64,000 nucleotides of DNA. Origin: Dokdonella sp041395345 (GTDB lineage Bacteria > Pseudomonadota > Gammaproteobacteria > Xanthomonadales > Rhodanobacteraceae). Below the pieces are notes generated by a model. It was not told the DNA's origin. It ran no database searches and worked only from the letters and a program-made list of their open reading frames with translations. Every line of letters begins with the position of its first letter. Position 1 is the first letter of the stretch. This document shows positions 17,496 to 24,619 of this stretch, piece after piece. The position numbers and the translations under genes were made by a program. The stretch covers positions 1 to 64,000 of the forward strand of contig NZ_JAWLAR010000005.1 in assembly GCF_041395345.1 (NCBI RefSeq). The letters run 5' to 3'.

Positions 17496-18430
17496 GCCGA
17501 TATCGTCCTGGCCTTGCGTGCAGCGATGTCGCGCCGGACCAGATCCCTGTACAGCGACTGGATGCGCTCGACGATCGGCCCGCGTGTTCCAGTGCCGATG
17601 ATGCGTCCGTCGATCTCGCGCACCGGAACGACACCGGCAAACGTGCCGGTGACAAAGGCCTCTTCCGCAGCATAGACATCGGTCAGGCTGAAGGGTTTCT
17701 CGAGCGCCGGAATGCCGGCTTCACGGCAAACCGCCAGCACATTCGAGCGCGTGATGCCGCCAAGGCAATACTGTCCGGTCGAGGTCCACACTTCACCCTT
17801 GCGTGCAATAAAGAAGTGGGTCGAATTGCAGGTTGCGACAAAACCGTGGGGATCGAGCATCAAGCCTTCATCGGCGCCAGCCGTGTAAGCCTGGATGCAA
17901 GCGGTACTGCAGTTGAGCTTGCTGTGACTGTTGAGCTTCTGATCCTGCACGTCGGGGTAGCCGCGGCGTACGTGAACGGTAAACAGCTTGAGGCCCCGTT
18001 CGGCGGTTTCGGGTAGCGGATTCTTGTACTCGGGAATGATCACGATGGTGGCGGGGCCAATCACCACGCGCGGATCCTGGTACGGCGTGCGCTTGAGGCC
18101 GCGCGTGACCATGAGACGAACATGCACGCCATCATGCATGTCGTTGGCATGCAGGGTGGACTGGATGGCGGCGGTCAGCGCCTCGCGATCCAGACCGATG
18201 TCCATGGCAATGGCCTTGGCACCCTCGTAGAGCCGATCAAGATGCGCGTCCAGAAAGGCGGGATAGCCATCGACGACACGCAAGCCCTCCCAGACGCCGT
18301 CGCCCAGAATGAAACCCGAGTCGAATACCGAAACGGTCGCCTCTTCTCGTCGCTTCATCTCGCCGTTGACGTAGATCAGGATGGTGCGATTGCGTGGATC
18401 GTCGACATAGTCATGGCTGCCATGGGTCAT
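17492..18430 (-). CDS. Class IV PLP aminotransferase-like protein with atypical active site
   Basis: 312 residues from the ATG at 18430 (GAGGA nine bases upstream); in-frame sequence beyond it is not protein-like. Family hallmarks are VSVFDSGFILGDGVWEGLRV at the N-terminus and QYCLGGITRSNVLAVCREAG near residue 235. By eye against IlvE, D-alanine aminotransferase and PabC, the place of the conserved PLP-binding Glu is Thr200 (GFVATCNSTHFF). The Schiff-base Lys is uncertain: the segment DQKLNSHSKLNC offers Lys165 or Lys171 but neither falls exactly in register. It may be a transaminase of a divergent subfamily or have a different PLP reaction. Coupled to the sulfotransferase; divergent from an ATP-grasp gene. 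Confidence 0.85.
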   Translation of the reverse strand: MTHGSHDYVDDPRNRTILIYVNGEMKRREEATVSVFDSGFILGDGVWEGLRVVDGYPAFLDAHLDRLYEGAKAIAMDIGLDREALTAAIQSTLHANDMHDGVHVRLMVTRGLKRTPYQDPRVVIGPATIVIIPEYKNPLPETAERGLKLFTVHVRRGYPDVQDQKLNSHSKLNCSTACIQAYTAGADEGLMLDPHGFVATCNSTHFFIARKGEVWTSTGQYCLGGITRSNVLAVCREAGIPALEKPFSLTDVYAAEEAFVTGTFAGVVPVREIDGRIIGTGTRGPIVERIQSLYRDLVRRDIAARKARTISA

Positions 18431-18617
18431 GCGCGCGGGTCCTCGGAATGATGTGTCATGCCTCGCGACGCGGACTTCAGTCGGGGGCGGGTTCGCAATG
18501 GCGCGACAGGACGATACACCAAGCAGACCTGACCCGGCCTTCTCGGTCGCACTGGCGCGCACCTTGAGCATTCAACAGGCAGCGGGCAGGATGGCGCACT
18601 TTTCCGGAGTTCCGCAC

Positions 18618-19523
18618 ATGCCAAAGATCGCCCTGGTGACGACGCGAGTCGCACGCCCCACTGATGAGGATCTGGCGCCTCTGGAACAGGCGCTCGCGGC
18701 ACAGGGCGCACAGGTTTCGATCGTCGACTGGGATGACTCGGCGATCGACTGGTCAGGGTTCGACCTGAGCGTGCTGCGTTCCTGCTGGGACTACACCGAT
18801 CGCATTGTCGAATTCCTGGCCTGGGCCGGGCGCATCAGCGGACAGACATGCCTGCTCAATCCATTCGAGGTCGTGCGCTGGAATACCGACAAGCACTATC
18901 TGGCCGAACTGGCGAAAAAGGATGTCGCGATCGTTCCGAGCGCCTTCGTCGAGCCGGGTGATGACGCCGCTTCAGCCCTGCATGCCTTTTTGCAAGATCA
19001 TCCCGACTGCGCCGAAATCGTAATCAAGCCGGCCATCGGCGCAGGTTCACGCGACACCCAGCGCCACGGACGGGGTCGCACGGATGCCGCGACCGCGCAT
19101 ATCGCCCGGCTGCTTGATGCCGGGCGCAGCGTGCTCCTGCAGCCCTATCTCGATCGTGTCGACGAGGCCGGCGAAACGGCTCTGATCCATTTCGACGGCC
19201 AGTTCAGCCATGCGATCCGCAAGGGACCCTTGTTGCGTCCGGATGAAGGGCCGACCACCGAGCTGTATGCGACCGAACAGATCGATCCACGCGAGGCCTC
19301 CGCCGACGAGCTGGAACTGGCCGCCAGGGTACTGGCCGCCCTGCCGTTCGCGAACCTGCCCGCCTACGCCCGCGTCGACCTCATCCGTGCGGACGACGGT
19401 ACCCCGGTCCTGCTGGAACTGGAATTGACCGAACCCTCGCTGTTCTTCGACCACGCCGCCGGATCGGCGCAGCGGTTTGCCACCTGCCTGCTCGCGCACT
19501 GCCGGTCAGAGGGCCAGGGCTGA
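18618..19523 (+). CDS. ATP-grasp ligase (RimK/DcsG-like)
   Basis: 301 residues from the ATG after GGAG (eight bases). The sequence fits ATP-grasp enzymes related to glutathione synthetase and the DcsG-type ligases: VLRSCWDYTDR and VRWNTDKHYLAELAKKDVA in the N-terminal part, EIVIKPAIGAGSRDTQRHGR in the ATP-binding part, LLQPYLDRVDEAGE, and YARVDLIRADDGTPVLLELE near the C-terminus with metal-binding acidic residues. It should join a carboxylate to an amine using ATP. The in-frame upstream ATGs lie in the region shared with the divergent aminotransferase and add non-protein-like sequence. Substrates are unknown. Confidence 0.87.
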   Translation: MPKIALVTTRVARPTDEDLAPLEQALAAQGAQVSIVDWDDSAIDWSGFDLSVLRSCWDYTDRIVEFLAWAGRISGQTCLLNPFEVVRWNTDKHYLAELAKKDVAIVPSAFVEPGDDAASALHAFLQDHPDCAEIVIKPAIGAGSRDTQRHGRGRTDAATAHIARLLDAGRSVLLQPYLDRVDEAGETALIHFDGQFSHAIRKGPLLRPDEGPTTELYATEQIDPREASADELELAARVLAALPFANLPAYARVDLIRADDGTPVLLELELTEPSLFFDHAAGSAQRFATCLLAHCRSEGQG

Positions 19524-19603
19524 TTCAGATTCGCTGGGCAAGGGGTAACCATTCTGTAGTCCCGGCCAACACGCATGCGGCCCGGCGCGTCTTCATACAG
19601 GAA

Positions 19604-19638
19604 TTGTCCACAGGCCTGTCCACGCCTGCTGTGGATAA
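19604..19638. promoter_or_regulatory. Inverted pair of DnaA-box-like sites
   Basis: TTGTCCACA at 19604-19612 (one mismatch from TTATCCACA) faces a perfect box in opposite orientation, TGTGGATAA at 19630-19638. Including the flanking G/C, the two form a 10-bp inverted repeat with one mismatch. A weaker copy (CTGTCCACG) lies between them. The site sits 170 bp upstream of etfB, in a gap between genes of the same orientation. Confidence 0.5.
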
Positions 19639-19764
19639 CCGCGTTCGCGGGGTCGCTACGCCACTCTGCCATGGCGAGGCGGGAACCCGCGGATGGTTTC
19701 CGCTGCAACTCGCCACGGGGTGACGCGATGCCGCACAGTTTCGGTCCGCCGCAGCGCCCTACGT

Positions 19765-19770
19765 TACAAT
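19765..19770 (+). promoter_or_regulatory. Candidate -10 box for etfB
   Basis: TACAAT lies 37 bases before the etfB ATG in an otherwise GC-rich stretch. No good -35 hexamer is seen at 16-18 bases upstream, so this is a partial promoter call. Confidence 0.4.
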
Positions 19771-19807
19771 CGGCCCATCCTGTTTCCCTGCAAAGGAATT
19801 TCGCGAG

Positions 19808-20554
19808 ATGAAGATCCTGGTCGGTTACAAGCGCGTCGTCGACTACAACGTGCGCATCCAGGTCAAGCCTGATGGCTCCGGCGTGGTCACCGACGGCGTC
19901 AAGCTGTCTGCCAATCCTTTCGATGACATTGCCCTGGAAGAAGCCCTGCGCCTGCGCGAGAAGGGCATCGCCAGCGAAGTTGTCGTTGTCACGATCGGCC
20001 CGGCCAATGCCCAGGCACATATCCGCAACGGATTGGCCATGGGTGCAAATCGCGCCATTCATGTCGTCACCGAGGAGGCCATCCAGCCGCTGACCGCGGC
20101 GCGCGCCATGCTCAAGCTGATCGAGAAGGAACAGCCCGAAATCGTCATTCTCGGCAAGCAGGCGATCGACGACGACTGCAACCAGACCGGACAGATGCTG
20201 GCCGCGCTCTGGGATCGTCCGCAGGCCACGTTTGCATCGAAGATCGAGATCAGCGACAAGGCCGCGAAAGTCACTCGCGAGGTCGATGCGGGACTCGAGA
20301 CCATCGAAGTCGACCTGCCGGCCGTGATCACCACCGATCTGCGCCTGAACGAGCCGCGCTTCATCAAGCTGCCCGACATCATGAAGGCCAAGTCCAAGCC
20401 TCTGGAAACCCTGGCCTTCGCCGATCTGGGCGTCGAGTCGGGAGATCACCTGAAGACCACCAGGCACGAGCCGCCGGCAAAACGCAGCAAGGGCGTGATG
20501 GTCAAGGACGTCGGCGAACTGGTGGCGGCGCTCAAGGCCAAGGGTCTGGCATGA
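19808..20554 (+). CDS. etfB: Electron transfer flavoprotein beta subunit
   Basis: 248 residues, the normal length. The N-terminus MKILVGYKRVVDYN and the segments NPFDDIALEEALRLREKG, VVVVTIGPANAQ, RNGLAMGANRAIHV and LGKQAIDDDCNQTGQML are hallmarks of EtfB, which binds AMP and forms the EtfAB heterodimer. The complex accepts electrons from acyl-CoA dehydrogenases such as the FadE encoded at 30-32.5 kb and hands them to ETF-ubiquinone oxidoreductase. Its stop overlaps the start of a small exported protein gene (ATGA, 20551-20554), and etfA follows. Confidence 0.97.
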   Translation: MKILVGYKRVVDYNVRIQVKPDGSGVVTDGVKLSANPFDDIALEEALRLREKGIASEVVVVTIGPANAQAHIRNGLAMGANRAIHVVTEEAIQPLTAARAMLKLIEKEQPEIVILGKQAIDDDCNQTGQMLAALWDRPQATFASKIEISDKAAKVTREVDAGLETIEVDLPAVITTDLRLNEPRFIKLPDIMKAKSKPLETLAFADLGVESGDHLKTTRHEPPAKRSKGVMVKDVGELVAALKAKGLA

Positions 20555-20865
20555 GGCTTGCGGCAACGCTTGCGCCCCTGCTTTTCTGCCTGCCGGCCAT
20601 GGCCGCGGGCAGCCAGGCCGCCGATCCGGCGAGCGCGCGTTCCGCGGAATCGATCTGCGCATCCAGCAAGGGCATCTGGAATACCAGCAACGACACCTGC
20701 GCCGTCACCAAGGCCGCCTGTGAAGGCCTGGGCGAGTGGGAAGACGGCCTGGGCTGCGTCCTGCCCTCGATCAATGCCGCCGATTGCAACGGCGGTGACG
20801 GCATGCAAGCGATTGGCAGTGCCTGCGTCATCATCTACATGACAGTCGACGAAACGACTCAATAA
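20551..20865 (+). CDS. Small exported Cys-rich protein inside the etf operon
   Basis: 104 residues. A signal peptide (MRLAATLAPLLFCLPAMAAG) precedes a mature region with six cysteines (SICASS, DTCAV, AACEG, GCVLP, DCNGG, ACVII), enough for three disulfides, suggesting a folded periplasmic protein. I recognise no family. It is placed between etfB and etfA with a 4-nt overlap to the former and 21 bases to the latter, so it is co-transcribed with flavoprotein genes although its product should leave the cytoplasm. Codon use and GC resemble the neighbours. Confidence 0.82.
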   Translation: MRLAATLAPLLFCLPAMAAGSQAADPASARSAESICASSKGIWNTSNDTCAVTKAACEGLGEWEDGLGCVLPSINAADCNGGDGMQAIGSACVIIYMTVDETTQ

Positions 20866-20886
20866 GGTTTCAGCGAGGAAACATCC

Positions 20887-21831
20887 ATGTCAAAGATTCT
20901 CATCATCGCCGAGCACCTGGACGGCAAGCTCAATTCCAGCACCGCACGCTGCGTCAGCGCCGCCGTTGCCATCAAGCCCGAATCCATCGATGTGCTGGTA
21001 CTCGCCGCCGATGCGGCATCGGTCGCCGCCGAGGCAGCGAAAATCGACGGCGTGAACAAGGTTCTGACTGTTTCGCGCGCCGAGAATGCGCACGCACTCG
21101 CAGCCATCTTCGCACCACAGGTTGCGGCGGTTGCCGGCAATGGCTACAGCCATGTGTTCGCACCCTCGACCACCTTCGGCAAGGACCTGATGCCGCGCGT
21201 AGCCGCCCTGCTCGGCGTGGCCCAGGTGTCCGACGTCATGAGCGTGGCCGGCGCGCACAGCTTCCAGCGCCCGATCTATGCCGGCAACGCGATCATCACG
21301 GTGGAGGCACCCGAATCGAGCGTGGTTGTGGCGACGATTCGCACCGCGTCCTGGCCGGCCGCGGCGGCGGGCTCGGCGAACGCAGCGGTCGAGGCGGCCA
21401 CGGTCGAGGTCAGCCTGCCTTCGCATACGCGCTTCGTTGAACTGGCCCAGGGCAAGAGCGACCGCCCGGACCTGCAGGGTGCGAGCAAGGTCGTCTCCGG
21501 CGGCCGCGCACTCGGTTCGTCGGAAAATTTCGAGATCATCTACAAGCTGGCCGACAAGATCGGCGCAGCCGTAGGCGCATCTCGGGCAGCAGTCGATGCC
21601 GGCTACGTGCCGAGCGACCTGCAGGTCGGGCAGACCGGCAAGATCATCGCTCCGGAGCTGTATGTTGCAATCGGTATTTCCGGTGCCATCCAGCATCTGA
21701 CCGGAATCAAGGACGCCGGCACGATTGTCGCCATCAACAAGGATGCCGAAGCTCCGATTTTCGAAGTGGCCGATTTCGGACTGGTCGGCGACCTGTTCAA
21801 GATCGTCCCGGAGCTTGAGGCTGCCCTGTAA
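20887..21831 (+). CDS. etfA: Electron transfer flavoprotein alpha subunit
   Basis: 314 residues. The C-terminal FAD-binding region is diagnostic: VVSGGRALGSSENFEIIYKL, GASRAAVDAGYVPSDLQVGQ, TGKIIAPELYVAIGISGAIQ and NKDAEAPIFEVADFGLVGDL. The N-terminal domain pairs with EtfB. A GAGGA-type Shine-Dalgarno lies just upstream (GCGAGGAAACATCC). Together with etfB it forms the electron carrier for beta-oxidation and other flavin dehydrogenases. A hairpin follows the stop codon. Confidence 0.97.
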   Translation: MSKILIIAEHLDGKLNSSTARCVSAAVAIKPESIDVLVLAADAASVAAEAAKIDGVNKVLTVSRAENAHALAAIFAPQVAAVAGNGYSHVFAPSTTFGKDLMPRVAALLGVAQVSDVMSVAGAHSFQRPIYAGNAIITVEAPESSVVVATIRTASWPAAAAGSANAAVEAATVEVSLPSHTRFVELAQGKSDRPDLQGASKVVSGGRALGSSENFEIIYKLADKIGAAVGASRAAVDAGYVPSDLQVGQTGKIIAPELYVAIGISGAIQHLTGIKDAGTIVAINKDAEAPIFEVADFGLVGDLFKIVPELEAAL

Positions 21832-21847
21832 CGAACAACGAAGCAAC

Positions 21848-21876
21848 GACGCGGGAATCCAATCGAAACCCGCGTC
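21848..21876 (+). terminator. Hairpin after etfA
   Basis: GACGCGGG (21848-21855) pairs with CCCGCGTC (21869-21876), an 8-bp GC-rich stem with a 13-nt loop located 16 bases after the etfA stop. There is no U-run, so it could be a Rho-assisted terminator or a 3'-end stabiliser. Confidence 0.4.
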
Positions 21877-21980
21877 AACATCCATATCATCGGCAGGAGC
21901 AGCCTTCAGTCGCGATGCCTTTCGTCACGATTCGAAACGCTGCGTCGAGGCTGAAGCTTCTTCTCGAAATCGAATGTTGC

Positions 21981-23189
21981 TCAATCCCCGGAAGCATCCT
22001 CATCCGACTCGAATTCGACACCCGAGCGATCAATCACGCACTGGATGTCAGCGCACCCTTCTTCGTAGTAGTCCTCGTCATACCAGTCGTCTTCGCAGAT
22101 CCCTTCTTCCGCGCAGGCGTCGTAACCGGGTTCGTCCCTGGCCAATTCAGGATGGTTGGCAACGAACGCAAGGCCCGACTCTTGCGCAGCAATGATGCGG
22201 TCGCTGGTACTGGGGTGACTGGACAGATATGCCGCGCCTTCGGCCGTTTCGACATCGTAGTAATCGTCGAGCTCGCGCATGGCTTGCGCAAACCATGATG
22301 GCGAAACGTTGTGCGCAACCAGCGTATCGAACGCATACTCGTCGGCCTCCTCCTCGAATCCTCGCGAGTAGTGGCTTTGCAGCAGGAAGGTCGGTACGCC
22401 GACCACGATTGCGCTGGCCGAACTGACATCACCGGCGAACAGCGCAGCGATGACCAGCACAAACGAACTGCGCAGGGTCTGACGCAAGGCATGACGATGC
22501 TGCTGATGGCCGAGTTCGTGCGCGAGGACGGCATCGAATTCGCGATCGTCCGAAAACAGCTCCACGAGCTGGTCGGTGATCACGACATCACCCCCCGGAA
22601 TGGCCAGCGCGTTCGGGCCGATCGCGGGCGCATCGCGGAAGAGCAGTCGATAGCCGGAGGCATCGGGCATGTCCCGAGTGAGTCGAGCGAAGCGCTCGGT
22701 CAACTCCTGCTGACGGGCCGTATCGATCTTGCTGGCCGCGAATCCGAAGAACTGGTCAAGCTGGGCCAGCACTTCCCTGCCCAGCGCGCCTTCGATGTCC
22801 GCAGGCAACTCTGCCGCGATGCGATCAGACATCCACGGCACGCCCCAGACAAAGGTCGCGATGCCCGCGGCCAGACAGATCACGATCGAGGCCGCCACCG
22901 CGTGGGCATGGCGTTCGAGCCGGTCGACCAGCCGCTGCAGGCGATCCTCGCTGGGGAACCAGGCATCGAGGCCCTCCTGGTCTTGCGTCAGCACGCGTGC
23001 GCCATCAGGGAATTCCAGCGTACGCGTGGTCCGACCCAGTCGCGGCGTCAGGCGCAGTTTGGCGATCAATTCCGTGCGTTCAATCTCCGCTCCGAACACA
23101 CGAATGCTGCCAGCGTCCACACGGCGGACTTCCACATCGTGGATCCGGCTGCTCCTGCCGTCGAAAAACTGTCCCCTGAATGCGTTCAC
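21981..23189 (-). CDS. M48-family membrane metallopeptidase
   Basis: 402 residues. A cytoplasmic-looking N-terminal region of about 95 residues precedes one transmembrane helix (VAASIVICLAAGIATFVWGV). The peptidase domain has the zinc motif HELGH (224-228) and the third ligand in GFEEEADEYAFD. A second hydrophobic segment (SSFVLVIAALFAG) follows the zinc motif. The C-terminus is very acidic with cysteines (EDDWYDEDYYEEGCADIQ). Its ATG overlaps the stop of the YjgN-like gene (ATGA, 23186-23189). This coupled pair suggests envelope quality control or maturation of a membrane protein; the specific substrate is unknown. Confidence 0.9.
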   Translation of the reverse strand: MNAFRGQFFDGRSSRIHDVEVRRVDAGSIRVFGAEIERTELIAKLRLTPRLGRTTRTLEFPDGARVLTQDQEGLDAWFPSEDRLQRLVDRLERHAHAVAASIVICLAAGIATFVWGVPWMSDRIAAELPADIEGALGREVLAQLDQFFGFAASKIDTARQQELTERFARLTRDMPDASGYRLLFRDAPAIGPNALAIPGGDVVITDQLVELFSDDREFDAVLAHELGHQQHRHALRQTLRSSFVLVIAALFAGDVSSASAIVVGVPTFLLQSHYSRGFEEEADEYAFDTLVAHNVSPSWFAQAMRELDDYYDVETAEGAAYLSSHPSTSDRIIAAQESGLAFVANHPELARDEPGYDACAEEGICEDDWYDEDYYEEGCADIQCVIDRSGVEFESDEDASGD

Positions 23190-24307
23190 AGGCCGATGTC
23201 GATGTCGAACAGACCATCCACCTCCGCGGCTATGGCATCGATGCCGGATGAACTCTCGGCGCGCATACCATTGAAATCATCGGCACTGAGTACGCTGAGA
23301 CATTCGGCGCGGTAGCGCGCGAGCCGCACCTTCGCCCACGGGATCAGCAAACCCGCGCTGAGCAGGATCGCAACCGTGTTGCCGGCATAGATCCACAGCA
23401 GGCGATGTCCCTTGAGAGTGGAACGAAAGCGTCGGCCATCGATTTCCACATGGTTGTAGATCAGGTTCGAGATCGCAGCTGCGAGGAATGCCAGGACCAC
23501 AAAGTAACCGGAGTACATGACTGCAATGAGACTCATCATGAGCGCAGCCGGCGGCTCTTCATCCGCACCACCGGATGCAAAACTGAGCATGATCAACCCT
23601 ACCATCAGAAAACTCGAGAGCATCATCCAGCCGGTTATCGCCCCCCAGGCAATCAGGTACGGCGGATAGAACTTTCCGGGAGTGAGCAGGAATCGAAACC
23701 AGTTGCCGCCGTAGCGATGACTCTCGACCAGAAACTCCTTCTGCTTGCCCTTGACCCACGGATAGAGCATGCCCAGAGTCAGGATCAGCGGAATGCCGAG
23801 TACGAGAAATCGGATGTAGGCCTCTCCGTAGTCCGGGATGAAACGGAAATTCAGGCCTCGCCAGGACGAGTAGCGAGCCTTGAATGCAGCGCCACGGACG
23901 ATCAGCCAGGGAGCCAGCACGGCGATCAGCAAGGCAAGGCCGAGCTGCATGCCAATGCTGTACTGACCAGCGATCACGTACGAGGAAAAAAGGAAAACCG
24001 CAATGATGCGGCCCTTGAGGATCGGCAGCGGCTTCGCGAGATATTCGAACGGAACGCCAGCAAGCCGCGTGCAACCATAGAAGTAGCGCTGGGTCCGCAC
24101 CTTGGCCCAGGCAGAAAAAATTCCCAGGCTCAGGATCGACAGAGCAAGATTGACGATCCAGATGCGGAAGTACTCACGCGCCGAGCCGTCGAACTGGAAC
24201 GCATACTCCGCGGGCGCCGGATTCGGCGCCGACCTCCAATACGACGGCGCGGACGGAACCGGCGGCTCCGGCAATGGCGGCAGCGTCGCGATGATGTCCT
24301 CGTGCAT
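23186..24307 (-). CDS. YjgN/DUF898-family membrane protein
   Basis: 373 residues. After a proline-rich start (PPLPEPPVPSAPSYW) come about seven hydrophobic segments and the hallmarks of DUF898: FDGSAREYFRIWIVNLALSI, LGIFSAWAKVRTQRYFYGCT, repeated later as LYPWVKGKQKEFLVESHRYG and LIPWAKVRLARYRAECL. The family is inner-membrane with no established biochemical role. It is coupled by overlap to an M48 peptidase, which may process it or act with it. Confidence 0.9.
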   Translation of the reverse strand: MHEDIIATLPPLPEPPVPSAPSYWRSAPNPAPAEYAFQFDGSAREYFRIWIVNLALSILSLGIFSAWAKVRTQRYFYGCTRLAGVPFEYLAKPLPILKGRIIAVFLFSSYVIAGQYSIGMQLGLALLIAVLAPWLIVRGAAFKARYSSWRGLNFRFIPDYGEAYIRFLVLGIPLILTLGMLYPWVKGKQKEFLVESHRYGGNWFRFLLTPGKFYPPYLIAWGAITGWMMLSSFLMVGLIMLSFASGGADEEPPAALMMSLIAVMYSGYFVVLAFLAAAISNLIYNHVEIDGRRFRSTLKGHRLLWIYAGNTVAILLSAGLLIPWAKVRLARYRAECLSVLSADDFNGMRAESSSGIDAIAAEVDGLFDIDIGL

Positions 24308-24619
24308 GAAGACTCCCTGTCAGTTTCCCCTTGTCCGCGCGAAAGTGTACGCGAACTCAGGCGATCCTGAACGGACATGCGGCACAGCGTCGGGCATTGT
24401 TTTCCCGGCCAGCGGATTCACTGTCCTTCGAGCCGGTCGTGATTGTGCGTGGCTCTGCTGATCAACATGAGACCGAAGCAACAACGCTTCGTCATCCCGG
24501 TGCAGGCCGGGATAACGGCAATAGACGGGGTGGCCGCCGTTCGGGCTACTCATGATTTCCGTGGCGCTCCGGCTCAACAGGCAAGCCAGGCAATTGCCAC
24601 TCGATACCTTGGAGAAAGA
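24308..24619. other. Intergenic region with a REP-like palindrome
   Basis: 312 bases between the YjgN-like gene start and the GMC oxidoreductase stop. Apart from the palindrome at 24491-24513 I see no gene or terminator; short frames here have no recognisable content. Confidence 0.5.
24491..24513. repeat. REP-like palindrome (GTCATCCCGG type)
   Basis: GTCATCCCGG begins the element; ATCCCGG (24494-24500) is mirrored by CCGGGAT (24507-24513) with a 6-nt loop. Similar GTCATCCCGG/CCGGGAT palindromes are scattered between genes in many proteobacteria. Here it lies 106 bases beyond the stop of the GMC oxidoreductase gene (minus strand). Confidence 0.55.
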
